Part shown: piece by piece, positions 42,455 to 50,801 of the stretch | How the letters are laid out: every line of letters starts with the position of its first letter | Numbering within the stretch: position 1 is the first letter of the stretch | Origin: Clostridiales bacterium UBA1774 | GTDB lineage: Bacteria; Bacillota; Clostridia; Oscillospirales; Oscillospiraceae | Assembly (NCBI GenBank): GCA_002314635.1 | Contig: DCGQ01000025.1 | Coordinates: 1,118-65,117, forward strand | Direction of reading: 5' to 3' | DNA length: 64,000 bases | The notes under the pieces: model-generated | What the model saw: only the letters and a program-made list of their open reading frames with translations | What the model was told of the DNA's origin: nothing | Databases searched by the model: none | Program-made: the position numbers and the translations under genes

Positions 42455-43513
42455 ATGAAAAAATTATGGAAGCGATTTCTGGCAGTCAGTCTGCTGCTTG
42501 TGATTCTGGTCCTGCCGGTACTGGCACTGGAACCGGGTTCTGCGGTGGTCGTCGCGGACTGGCTGAATTTCCGGGACAAACCGGACATGAGCGGAAAAGT
42601 GCTGGGCATGGCACAGGAAGGCAGCAGCGTTGAGATTCTGGAGGTATTGGGTGACTGGTGCCGCGTCAGCTGGAATGGGAAGGAAGGCTATATGAGTTCC
42701 CGCTATCTGAAGCAGCCGGAACCCACCGCCACTCCCGTGCCGGAAGCCACGCCGACACCTATTGCCACTCCGACTCCGGAGGTCACGCCGGCCCCCTCGG
42801 CCACGCCGGCTCCGGAAGCCACGCCGGAACCCTCGGCTGCTCCGACTTCGGAAGCTACACCCGTTCCTTCCGAATCCCCCGTCCCGGAAACCACAGCCAA
42901 TGAATCGCATTCCGTCACTACCGGCATTCTGACCGGTGACGGCGTCCGGTTCCGCGCAGCGGGCAATCTGCAGGCCGATGTCTACGGATATCTGTACTGT
43001 GGTGATAAGGTCACTGTCCTTGCATCGGAGGGCGACTGGTATAAGGTTGAATACGATGGCAGAATCGGCTATCTTTACGGACAGTACGTGCGAATCATCG
43101 AAAACAACAAAACAGAAGCAGAATCGGAAATCGCCAGTGCCTCTGCCGAGGCGGTTATTGCACTGGCCAAGGCGAATCTGGGCGTACCGTATGTCTACGG
43201 CGGTACCACTTCCTCCGGTTTCGACTGCTCCGGCCTTACATACTATTGCTTTGTAAACAACGGATATACCATGAACCGAACCGCCTCCCAACAGTACAAG
43301 CAGGGTTCTTATGTGGAAAAAGAAGCTCTGGAACCGGGCGATCTTGTGTTTTTTGCCAGCCCCGGCAGCTGGACCATCGGTCATGTGGGTCTTTACATCG
43401 GAGACGGCAAATTCATTCACGCATCCTCCGGCTCCGCCAAGGTCATAACCAGTGAGTTGGACAGCTGGTATTACAGCACCTACTATTATGGTGCAAGACG
43501 CATTCTGAACTGA
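42455..43513 (+). CDS. Secreted SH3-NlpC/P60 cell-wall hydrolase
   Basis: This 352-residue exported protein has a signal peptide (1-25), an SH3b domain (about 28-90), a Pro/Thr/Glu linker (90-150), a second SH3b domain (about 155-215) and a C-terminal NlpC/P60 peptidase. Catalytic residues are the cysteine in GFDCSGL (about 260), histidine in GHVGLYIG and histidine in FIHASS. It would cut peptide stems of peptidoglycan, the SH3 domains binding the wall. The linker is a DNA-level repeat. Confidence 0.94.
   Translation: MKKLWKRFLAVSLLLVILVLPVLALEPGSAVVVADWLNFRDKPDMSGKVLGMAQEGSSVEILEVLGDWCRVSWNGKEGYMSSRYLKQPEPTATPVPEATPTPIATPTPEVTPAPSATPAPEATPEPSAAPTSEATPVPSESPVPETTANESHSVTTGILTGDGVRFRAAGNLQADVYGYLYCGDKVTVLASEGDWYKVEYDGRIGYLYGQYVRIIENNKTEAESEIASASAEAVIALAKANLGVPYVYGGTTSSGFDCSGLTYYCFVNNGYTMNRTASQQYKQGSYVEKEALEPGDLVFFASPGSWTIGHVGLYIGDGKFIHASSGSAKVITSELDSWYYSTYYYGARRILN
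42720..42895 (+). repeat. Imperfect repeats encoding a Pro/Thr/Glu linker
   Basis: Degenerate units around CCGGAAGCCACGCCG recur about eight times and encode PEATP/PSATP-like steps between the two SH3 domains. Copy number may vary between strains. Confidence 0.8.
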
Positions 43514-43517
43514 AAAG

Positions 43518-43560
43518 AACCGGGCCGCACCGCCATTCACGGTTGTGCGGCCCGGTTTCC
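43518..43560 (+). terminator. Terminator of the NlpC/P60 gene
   Basis: AACCGGGCCGCAC (43518-43530) pairs with GTGCGGCCCGGTT (43545-43557); the T tract is short. Confidence 0.8.
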
Positions 43561-43571
43561 AATATTTGCAT

Positions 43572-43600
43572 TTGCTTTTTTCGCTTATTCCCGTTATGCT
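43572..43600 (+). promoter_or_regulatory. Candidate promoter of a small RNA
   Basis: TTGCTT (43572-43577), 17 bases, TATGCT (43595-43600), between two terminators with no reading frame downstream. Confidence 0.5.
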
Positions 43601-43606
43601 GTTTCT

Positions 43607-43689
43607 GTTCTCTCAGAGAAAGACAGAGACATATTCCTCCAAAGAACTCCCCCGATGAACTGCTGCGGCGCCCGCCGCAGCTTTTTTTA
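43607..43689 (+). ncRNA. Candidate small RNA with CCTCC/CCCCC loop
   Basis: From the promoter at 43572-43600 an RNA of about 83 bases would run to a strong terminator (GCTGCGGCG at 43663-43671, CGCCGCAGC at 43674-43682, then seven T). It would start with a small hairpin TTCTC-TCA-GAGAA, then an open stretch with CCTCC and CCCCC, which can pair with ribosome binding sites. C-rich single-stranded loops are typical of regulatory RNAs in Firmicutes. It overlaps the end of the phosphoketolase gene by three bases. No known family is claimed. Confidence 0.45.
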
Positions 43690-45996
43690 TGCTTTCAGAT
43701 CCTGCCAGCACCAGTCCGAGATTTCCGGCAGATCCTCACCGTACTTCCGGATATGGCTCCGGTGCGCGCACAGTTTGTCCTGCAGTTCCTGTACCAGATA
43801 GCTGCCCCGGTCTCCAAGATCCGGCAGAAGCCGCACCGCATCCATGCACAGGTGCCAGCGATCCAGATCGTTCTGAACCCGCATATCGTAGGGTGTGGTA
43901 ATGGTGCCCTCCTCTTTGTAGCCGCGTACATGAATATTCTGGTTGCGGCGGCGGTAGGTCAGCTCGTGGATCAGCTTCGGATAGCCATGGAAGGCAAACA
44001 GAATCGGTCTGTCCCGGGTAAACAGCGTGTCATAGGCAAAGTCCGTCAATCCATGCGGATGCTCCTCCGCAGGCTGCAGCCGCATCAGATCCACAATATT
44101 TACCGTCCGAATCTTCAACTCCGGAAAACTGCGGTGCAGAATATCTGCCGCAGCCAGCGTTTCCAGCGTCGGTGTATCACCGCAGCAGGCCAGCACCAGA
44201 TCCGGTGTGCTTCCCCGGTCTGTAGACGCCCACGGCCAGATTCCCAGTCCCTCCGTGCAGTGTTTCTCCGCCGCATCCCGGCTGAGCCACTGTGCCCGGG
44301 GATGCTTGGAGGCGATGATCACATTCACATAGTTGCGGCTGCGGATGCAGTGGTCAAAGGTACTCAGCAGCGTATTGGCATCCGGCGGCAGATACAGCCG
44401 GGCAACATCTGCCTTTTTGTTCGCCACATGATCCAGAAAACCCGGATCCTGATGGGTAAATCCATTGTGATCCTGCTGCCACACATTGGAGGTCAGCACA
44501 TAGTTCAGAGACGCGGTCTCCTGCCGCCACGGGATGGCTGCCGCGGCCTTCATCCATTTTGCATGTTGGGAGGCCATGGAATCCACGATGCGGATAAAAG
44601 CCTCATAGGAATTGAAAAAGCCGTGCCGTCCGGTCAGCAGATAGCCTTCCAGTGCGCCCTGACACACATGCTCCGACAGCAGCGCATCCATGACCCGTCC
44701 GCCGGGGCAAAGATACTCGTCCGTCTTTTTCCCGGGCAGCTCCCAGCGGCGCCCCGTCGCTTCAAACACGCTGCCAAGACGATTGGACATGGTTTCGTCC
44801 GGCCCAAAAATGCGGAAATTCCGATTCTCCGCATTCATTCGCAGCACATCCCGCACATAAGTTCCCAGAACTCGCATATCCTCCGCTGCGGTGCCGCCAT
44901 GTCGCTCCACGGGCACCGTGTAATCCTGCCAGTCCGGCAGGCGAAGCGGTTTCAGCAGTCTGCCGCCGTTGGCGTGGGGATTCAGTCCCATTCGCCGTTC
45001 TCCTTCCGGGCACAAGGCACGAAGCTCCGAAACAGGCTCTCCGTTTTCGCTGAACAGTTCCTCGGGCCGATAACGGCGAAGCCACTTTTCCAGTGCTTCG
45101 ATCCCATCGGGTGCGTGAACATCCAGCGGTACCTGATGGCTGCGGAAGGAATCCTCCGTTTCCTCCGGGCCGGTCCAGCCTTTGGGCGAACGCAGCACCA
45201 GCACCGGGTATTTCCCCTTTTTCCACAGCTTCAGACAGGCCTCCAACGCCGCCGTCATGGTTTCATGGGAACGCAGTTCCTCCTGGGAATCCAGCTTGCC
45301 CCCGGCATCCACGAAAATCGGCATCCAGCCGCAGCCCTGCAGATACTGCCGCAGCTCCTCCGTGGGGATTCGTGCCAACAGCGTAGGATTTGCGATTTTG
45401 TAGCCGTTCAGATGCAGAATAGGCAGGATTTTTCCGTCCTCCGTGGGATGCAGAAAACGGGAGACCTGCCATGACGCGCTCAGCGGCCCGGTCTCCGCTT
45501 CCCCGTCTCCGATGACGCAGGCCGCGATCAGGCTCGGATTATCCAGTACCGCACCATAGGCGTGGCTCAGGCTGTAGCCCAGCTCTCCGCCTTCGTGGAT
45601 GCTGCCGGGAAGCTCCGGCGCGGCATGGCTCTGGATACCGCCGGGAAAGGAAAACTGCCGTACCAGCTGCAGCATCCCCGCTCCGTCCCGGCTCAGATTT
45701 GGGTCCAGTTCTCCGTAGGAACCCTCCAGCCACACATTTGCCGCCACTGCCGCGCCGCCGTGTCCCGGTCCGGAAAGATAGATCATATTCAGCTTATGTC
45801 GGCAGATCAGCCGCTGCAGATGTGCATAGATGAAGTTCTGCCCCGGGCAGGTTCCCCAATGTCCCACAATCTTGCGCTTGACATCTGCCTCCGTCAGCGG
45901 ACGGCGCAGCAGCACATTGTCGCGCAGATAAAGCTGCGCCGCGCTGAGGTAGTTGGCCGCCCGCCACCACAGCCGTACCTGTTCCGATTCCGTCAT
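43687..45996 (-). CDS. xfp: Phosphoketolase (xylulose-5-P/fructose-6-P)
   Basis: This 769-residue thiamine-diphosphate enzyme splits xylulose 5-phosphate, and perhaps fructose 6-phosphate, with phosphate to acetyl phosphate and glyceraldehyde 3-phosphate or erythrose 4-phosphate. It has SGPGHGGAAVAANVWLEGSY near residue 65, the thiamine motif GDGEAETGPLSASW near 170, and EDMRVLGTYVRDVL. It is slightly shorter than the usual 790-830. ATG 45996 with AAAGGAAGCGG upstream is chosen. No acetate kinase gene is adjacent. It gives the cell a route from sugars to acetate. Confidence 0.95.
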   Translation of the reverse strand: MTESEQVRLWWRAANYLSAAQLYLRDNVLLRRPLTEADVKRKIVGHWGTCPGQNFIYAHLQRLICRHKLNMIYLSGPGHGGAAVAANVWLEGSYGELDPNLSRDGAGMLQLVRQFSFPGGIQSHAAPELPGSIHEGGELGYSLSHAYGAVLDNPSLIAACVIGDGEAETGPLSASWQVSRFLHPTEDGKILPILHLNGYKIANPTLLARIPTEELRQYLQGCGWMPIFVDAGGKLDSQEELRSHETMTAALEACLKLWKKGKYPVLVLRSPKGWTGPEETEDSFRSHQVPLDVHAPDGIEALEKWLRRYRPEELFSENGEPVSELRALCPEGERRMGLNPHANGGRLLKPLRLPDWQDYTVPVERHGGTAAEDMRVLGTYVRDVLRMNAENRNFRIFGPDETMSNRLGSVFEATGRRWELPGKKTDEYLCPGGRVMDALLSEHVCQGALEGYLLTGRHGFFNSYEAFIRIVDSMASQHAKWMKAAAAIPWRQETASLNYVLTSNVWQQDHNGFTHQDPGFLDHVANKKADVARLYLPPDANTLLSTFDHCIRSRNYVNVIIASKHPRAQWLSRDAAEKHCTEGLGIWPWASTDRGSTPDLVLACCGDTPTLETLAAADILHRSFPELKIRTVNIVDLMRLQPAEEHPHGLTDFAYDTLFTRDRPILFAFHGYPKLIHELTYRRRNQNIHVRGYKEEGTITTPYDMRVQNDLDRWHLCMDAVRLLPDLGDRGSYLVQELQDKLCAHRSHIRKYGEDLPEISDWCWQDLKA

Positions 45997-46046
45997 ATTT
46001 CCGCTTCCTTTCATGGAAAATCTCCCGGTAATATAACCAAAATATG

Positions 46047-46075
46047 TTGAAGAATACATACCGTCTTGTTATACT
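46047..46075 (+). promoter_or_regulatory. Promoter of the phosphoribosyltransferase-GH2 operon
   Basis: TTGAAG (46047-46052), 17 bases, TATACT (46070-46075). Confidence 0.72.
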
Positions 46076-46148
46076 GAAACGGAATCTATTTTCCTTAGCG
46101 GTGCGGAATTTCCGGCTGCTTTTACAATAAGAAAGAGGGCTGCTTACT

Positions 46149-46700
46149 ATGTCTGTTTATTCCATCGATATTGCCGGTATGAAGCGGGAGCTTCCCATCT
46201 GCAAGGCTACTGATACGCTTTATATCGGTGCATTTGTCATGTTCGGGGATGTGGAGCTGACCGAGCACTGTGCCGCCGAGCTTCTGAAAAAGATGCCGAA
46301 ATGCGATTACCTGATCGCGCCGGAAGCCAAGGCCATTCCGCTGGTGTATGAGATGAGCCGTCAGAGCGGGATCCCCTATCTGCTGGCCCGAAAAAAAGCC
46401 AAGGCCTATATGTCCGGTGTGTTCCGTGTGGATGTAAAGAGCATTACCACCGCCGGTGTGCAGACGCTGGTCATCGACCAGGCTGATGCGGACCGGATGA
46501 AGGGCAAGGATATCGTCATCGTGGACGATGTGATCTCCACCGGTGAAAGCCTTCAGGCCATGGAAACGCTGGTAAACAAGGCGGAAGGCAACATTGTCTG
46601 CAAAATGGCCGTTCTGGCAGAAGGCGATGCAGCAAAGCGGACCGATATCACCGTGCTTGCACCGCTGCCCCTGTTCAAGCCGGACGGCAGCATTCTCTGA
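46149..46700 (+). CDS. Phosphoribosyltransferase (Apt-like)
   Basis: This 183-residue purine phosphoribosyltransferase has the PRPP loop IVIVDDVISTGESLQAM (about 121-137), LIAPEAKAIPLVYEMSRQSG and a RKKAKAYMSG segment resembling adenine or xanthine phosphoribosyltransferases. It makes a nucleotide from a base and PRPP. Whether the base is adenine, hypoxanthine/guanine or xanthine is not clear. It is the first of three genes: a GH2 enzyme starts 10 bases after its stop. The functional link is not obvious. Confidence 0.85.
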   Translation: MSVYSIDIAGMKRELPICKATDTLYIGAFVMFGDVELTEHCAAELLKKMPKCDYLIAPEAKAIPLVYEMSRQSGIPYLLARKKAKAYMSGVFRVDVKSITTAGVQTLVIDQADADRMKGKDIVIVDDVISTGESLQAMETLVNKAEGNIVCKMAVLAEGDAAKRTDITVLAPLPLFKPDGSIL

Positions 46701-46710
46701 GGGTTCGCCC

Positions 46711-48453
46711 GTGGCGGGGATTGGCGGCAGAAATCAGCCGCTGACAACGCGCTGGGCCGAAAATATTCCGGAGATTCCGCTGAACAGCTACCCCAGACCG
46801 CAGTTCATGCGGCCCAGATGGCTCTGTCTGAACGGACGCTGGGAATTTGACATTGCTCCCTCCGGCGTCATCCCCCAGAAAATGGTGGACACCATTCTGG
46901 TTCCCTTTTCTCCGGAAACCGCACTTTCTTCCGCGAAACGCGGGCCTCGCCCGTGGGAGACTGCATGGTACAGCCGCAGTTTTTCACTTCCGGATGGTTT
47001 TCTGAAAGATCGTCTGCTGCTGCATTTCGGTGCGGTGGATCAATGGTGTGAGGTTTTCATCAATGGGAAAAGCGCCGGAACACATCTGGGAGGCTACACC
47101 CCGTTTTATCTGGATATCACCGGGCTGATCGTACCGGAGGGTGAAAACCGGCTTACGGTCTCCGTCCGTGATCAGACAGAGGACGGCAGCTGCACCTACG
47201 GCAAGCAGTCCTCCCGTCCCCGGGGCATATGGTACACCGCCCAAAGCGGCATATGGCAGACCGTGTGGCTGGAAAGCGTACCGGAACACTACATTTCCGA
47301 TGTACGGATCACACCCGTGGTTTCCGAAAGCAAGGTCTGTCTGCAGCTTCCCGACAGTGAACCGGGGGATGAATACGCGGTTCTGGCAGAGGGCAAACTG
47401 GTCTGCCGCGGCAGTTTTGACGAGAAAGGCTATGCCGAAGTCGTGCTGCCGGACTGCCGCCTCTGGACGCCGGAAACACCGTTTCTGTACGATCTGCTGC
47501 TGCACCGCGGGAGCGACCTTGTAAAGTGCTACTTTGCCATGCGAAGTCTGGAAATTCACAATGACACACTGGAGCTGAACGGGAAACCGGTTTTTCTTTC
47601 CGGGCTGCTGGATCAGGGTTACTGGCCGGAAAGCCTGTATACGCCTCCCTGTGACGAAGCCATGGTTGAAGATATTCAGGCTGCGAAAGACATGGGGTTC
47701 AACCTGCTTCGAAAGCATGTGAAGGTGGAGCCTCTGCGCTGGTACTACCATTGTGACCGTCTGGGTATGCTGGTCTGGCAGGACATTCCCAGCGGCGGTG
47801 ACTACAGTTTTCTGGGAATGACGCTGCTGCCCACGTTGGGCGTCCGCCGAAAGGACACGGATTCCCGGCGGCTGGGTCGCCGTTTTGAATCGGGACGCAG
47901 GCAGTTTCCGGAGGAGGTCCGCGAACTGATTCATACGCTGTACAACAGTCCCTGCGTCATCTGCTGGTCGCTCTTCAACGAAGGCTGGGGACAGTTTCAG
48001 TCTGCCGACCTGACGGCGCAGGTGAAGGAGTGGGATTCCACCCGCCTGATTGATCCGGCCAGCGGCTGGTTTGACCAGCATGGCGGTGATTTCTGCAGCC
48101 GTCATATCTATTTCCGTGACCTTACTTTGAAAGCAGATCCCCGCGTACAGGCTATCACCGAATTTGGCGGGTTCCGCCTGTCTGTTCCGGAGCATTCCGC
48201 AGCCGGAAAGGGGTTCGGCTACCGGAATATGCGCTCCGGAGAACAGCTTGCCAAGGCACTCACCCGGGTTTATCGGGACAAGCTGCCCGCTCTTCGGGCG
48301 AAGGGACTGCAGGTCAGCATTCTCACCCAGCTTACAGATGTGGAAAACGAGCTGAACGGTCTGCTCACCTGGGATCGGCGCATATGCAAGCTTGACAAGG
48401 AACAGATGAAGTCTCTGAACGAAGCGCTGCTGCGCGGAAAGGACGAAGAATGA
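46711..48453 (+). CDS. Glycoside hydrolase family 2 enzyme
   Basis: This 580-residue intracellular enzyme has a sugar-binding jelly-roll (about 30-190), an Ig-like domain and a TIM barrel. The acid/base glutamate is in SLFNEGWGQF (about 423) and the nucleophile in AITEFGGF (about 483). Substrates of GH2 include beta-galactosides, beta-glucuronides and beta-mannosides; this one lacks the long C-terminus of LacZ. No signal peptide is visible. GTG 46711, 10 bases after the upstream stop, is the likely start, with a weak GAGGGT site. Its stop overlaps the next gene by four bases. Confidence 0.88.
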   Translation: MAGIGGRNQPLTTRWAENIPEIPLNSYPRPQFMRPRWLCLNGRWEFDIAPSGVIPQKMVDTILVPFSPETALSSAKRGPRPWETAWYSRSFSLPDGFLKDRLLLHFGAVDQWCEVFINGKSAGTHLGGYTPFYLDITGLIVPEGENRLTVSVRDQTEDGSCTYGKQSSRPRGIWYTAQSGIWQTVWLESVPEHYISDVRITPVVSESKVCLQLPDSEPGDEYAVLAEGKLVCRGSFDEKGYAEVVLPDCRLWTPETPFLYDLLLHRGSDLVKCYFAMRSLEIHNDTLELNGKPVFLSGLLDQGYWPESLYTPPCDEAMVEDIQAAKDMGFNLLRKHVKVEPLRWYYHCDRLGMLVWQDIPSGGDYSFLGMTLLPTLGVRRKDTDSRRLGRRFESGRRQFPEEVRELIHTLYNSPCVICWSLFNEGWGQFQSADLTAQVKEWDSTRLIDPASGWFDQHGGDFCSRHIYFRDLTLKADPRVQAITEFGGFRLSVPEHSAAGKGFGYRNMRSGEQLAKALTRVYRDKLPALRAKGLQVSILTQLTDVENELNGLLTWDRRICKLDKEQMKSLNEALLRGKDEE

Positions 48454-49061
48454 ATCCGATACTCACATGGTATGGTCACGCCTGCTTCAAGCTGGAGCTT
48501 TCGGAAGGCGGCAGCGTGATTTTCGATCCCTACGAAAGAGGCAGTGTTCCCGGAACGGAGCTGCCGGATCGTCTTTCGGCTGATTTGGTTCTCTGCAGCC
48601 ATGGTCACGGTGACCACAATGCCGCAGATCGGGTGCAGCTCACCGGCAGACAGCCGGATTTCGCTGTTTCCTTTCTGGACACCTTCCACGACCCGGAGGG
48701 AGGCAGACTGCGCGGCACAAACCGGATCACCGTAGTGGAATACGGCAGCTTCCGTGCGGCGCATCTGGGCGATCTGGGTTGTGCGCTGACGGAGGCGCAG
48801 ATGAAAACCCTTACCGGACTGGATCTGCTTCTACTCCCCGTTGGCGGGCATTTCACCATCGGTCCGGAGGAAGCTGCGGAGCTGATCGCGGAGCTGCAGC
48901 CCCGCATTGCCGTTCCCATGCATTACCGGACGGATACCATGGGTTACCCGATCATTGCACATGTGAAGGAATTTCTCAGTCTGATTCCCGCATATATGCC
49001 TGTCGGCAGCAATATGCTGAAAATTTCCGACGGGATGAAGGGTATTTTTGTCATGGGTTGA
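48450..49061 (+). CDS. Metallo-beta-lactamase-fold hydrolase (UlaG-like)
   Basis: This 203-residue protein of the MBL superfamily has SHGHGDHNA (the HxHxDH metal motif, about 51-59), a GDLG segment with the later aspartate, and PMHYRTD with the last histidine. It resembles the YtkL/UlaG-like subgroup that hydrolyses lactones or phosphodiesters. ATG 48450 overlaps the stop of the GH2 gene (ATGA), so a role in handling a sugar product is possible. Substrate unknown. Confidence 0.87.
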   Translation: MNPILTWYGHACFKLELSEGGSVIFDPYERGSVPGTELPDRLSADLVLCSHGHGDHNAADRVQLTGRQPDFAVSFLDTFHDPEGGRLRGTNRITVVEYGSFRAAHLGDLGCALTEAQMKTLTGLDLLLLPVGGHFTIGPEEAAELIAELQPRIAVPMHYRTDTMGYPIIAHVKEFLSLIPAYMPVGSNMLKISDGMKGIFVMG

Positions 49062-49086
49062 GGCTCGGAATATTGGCCTTCTGCAC

Positions 49087-49115
49087 TTGACAATTCTGCT
49101 TTACCGTGTTAAATT
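49087..49115 (+). promoter_or_regulatory. Promoter of the Leu T-box leader
   Basis: TTGACA (49087-49092), 17 bases, TAAATT (49110-49115). Confidence 0.85.
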
Positions 49116-49121
49116 ATCCAC

Positions 49122-49392
49122 ATTCACAGGAAATGCGATGAAGATACTAAGACCTTGGGGCCAGCTTTTCAGAGAGCCGCCATTTGCTGAGAGGCGGTAA
49201 GAATCCTCCCGGTCTGTCTCATATCGGAGCAGAAGTCCCGAACCTGCAGTAAGGACTTCCGGGTGATCCCGTTACAGATCCGGGGCTGTGATGCCCCTTG
49301 AGCGGTCGCTGTATGCGGCAATGTGGGTGGTACCGTGGTCATACATTCTGTCTGATCATCCCGCAGAGATTTTCATATCTCTGCGGGATTTT
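49122..49392 (+). promoter_or_regulatory. T-box leader, Leu (CTC) specifier
   Basis: The leader has an AGAGAG-type stem I motif near 49171, the T-box GGGTGGTACCGTGG (49325-49338) and a terminator (49360-49370 with 49377-49387, then ATTTTG). In the register fixed by the Phe leader, the triplet is CTC (49218-49220), followed by A, TATC, G and GAGC. CTC is a leucine codon. Leucine starvation would therefore turn on the isopropylmalate-synthase-like gene and its coupled ligase. Confidence 0.9.
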
Positions 49393-49415
49393 GCATGATT
49401 TAGGAGGGTTTCATC

Positions 49416-50801
49416 ATGAGAAAAATCACTGTTTCGGATTACACGCTGCGGGAGCTCTGCAAGAGCGGTCAGACGCCCCTGCTGTTTCGGGAAAAGACGG
49501 CCATTGCCGCCACGCTGGACAGCTTCGGCGCGGATGTGATCGAGCTGCCCGCCATCTCCCGCGCCCGGGAAGACAGCATTATCTTCCGCACCATTGCCGC
49601 TCAGATTCGGAACAGTGTGTTGTGCATCCCCGTGGGTATGGATGTCGCCGGGGTGCAGGCGGCATGGGACTGCGTGAAGGATGCAGCTCGTCCCCGGCTG
49701 CAGGTTATGCTGCCGGTTTCCACCGTCACCATGGAGTACAGCTGCCACATGAAGGAAGATAAAATGCTGGGGAAAATCCGGGAGCTGTGTCAGGCTGCAA
49801 AGGCCTTTTGCCCGGATGTGGAATACTCCGCCATGGACGCCACCCGTGCCGACCCGGCATTTCTGGAAAAGGCAGTGCTTGCCGCACAGGAAGCCGGTGC
49901 CACTGTCATCTCTTATTCTGATGACGCCGGACTGTCTCTGCCCCGGGAGATCGCGGCAATCACCGCCGGTCTGAAGGCTGTCTGTTCCCTGCCGCTGCTG
50001 GTCTCTGTTTCCGATCAGCTGGGTATGGGCAATGCTGCGGCCTTTGCCGCACTGGATGCCGGTGCAGACGGCGTGAAAACCGCCGTTGCCGGCGAGCAGG
50101 TTCTGAATACCGCCCGGTTTGCCGAAGCTCTCGCCATCCGTGGAGAGAGCCTTGGTCTGACCTCCGTTTTGAAACGCACCGAGCTGAAAACCGATGTAAA
50201 CGTCCTCCTGAAACAACTGAACCGTCCCGCAGACGGCGGCATTGCCGCAGAGAGTGAGATTCTGCTGGACGCCGCCAGCACGCTGGAGCAGGTATCTGCC
50301 GCAACCCAGCAGCTGGGCTACACGCTGTCTGCGGAGGATGTGGGTCTGGTACATCGCTCCCTGCTTACCGTATGCCAGCGGAAAGGCTCTGTCGGCCGCA
50401 AGGAGCTGGAAGCCATCATCGCTTCCTCTGCCATGCAGGCTCCTTCCGTCTACCATCTCAGCAGCTTCAGCTGCACCAGCAGCAATCTGGTCAGCTCCAT
50501 GGCCAGTGTGACGCTGGTAAAGAACGGGGATGATCTCAGCGGCGTTGCCTTGGGCGACGGCCCTATCGACGCTGCTTTCCGAGCCGTCGAGCAGTGTGTG
50601 GGCTTCCATTATGAGCTGGATGATTTCCAGATTCAGGCCGTTACCGAGGGCAAGGAGGCCCTTGGTTCCGCGCTGGTACGGCTCCGTTCCGGCGGCAGGC
50701 TCTACAGTGGAAACGGCCTCTCCACCGATATCGTGGGTGCCAGCATCCGCGCCTACGTAAACGCTTTGAATAAGATCGTGGCAGAGGAGGAACAGGCGTG
50801 A
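49416..50801 (+). CDS. Isopropylmalate-synthase-like protein with degenerate active site
   Basis: This 461-residue protein has the full architecture of LeuA: a TIM barrel (about 1-270), a linker, and a C-terminal regulatory domain ending GGRLYSGNGLSTDIVGASIRAYVNALN. The metal-binding motif at the start is DYTLRELCKSG instead of DTTLRDGEQ. The usual HxH pair before D-x-LGM is S197-V-S199, so both histidine metal ligands are missing. Normal acetyl-CoA/2-oxoacid condensation therefore looks doubtful; it may do another reaction or be a leucine sensor. The Leu T-box controls it. ATG 49416 follows AGGAGG; its stop overlaps the next gene. Confidence 0.82.
   Translation: MRKITVSDYTLRELCKSGQTPLLFREKTAIAATLDSFGADVIELPAISRAREDSIIFRTIAAQIRNSVLCIPVGMDVAGVQAAWDCVKDAARPRLQVMLPVSTVTMEYSCHMKEDKMLGKIRELCQAAKAFCPDVEYSAMDATRADPAFLEKAVLAAQEAGATVISYSDDAGLSLPREIAAITAGLKAVCSLPLLVSVSDQLGMGNAAAFAALDAGADGVKTAVAGEQVLNTARFAEALAIRGESLGLTSVLKRTELKTDVNVLLKQLNRPADGGIAAESEILLDAASTLEQVSAATQQLGYTLSAEDVGLVHRSLLTVCQRKGSVGRKELEAIIASSAMQAPSVYHLSSFSCTSSNLVSSMASVTLVKNGDDLSGVALGDGPIDAAFRAVEQCVGFHYELDDFQIQAVTEGKEALGSALVRLRSGGRLYSGNGLSTDIVGASIRAYVNALNKIVAEEEQA

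Noticed and set aside
42720..42895. Repeats in the NlpC/P60 gene as a possible CRISPR array
   Set aside because: The units are short, in frame, without spacers, and encode a Pro/Thr/Glu linker.
42455..43540. A 358-residue minus-strand frame opposite the NlpC/P60 gene
   Set aside because: The Gly/Arg-rich antisense frame reflects the Pro/Thr/Glu linker on the real strand; it has no start signal.
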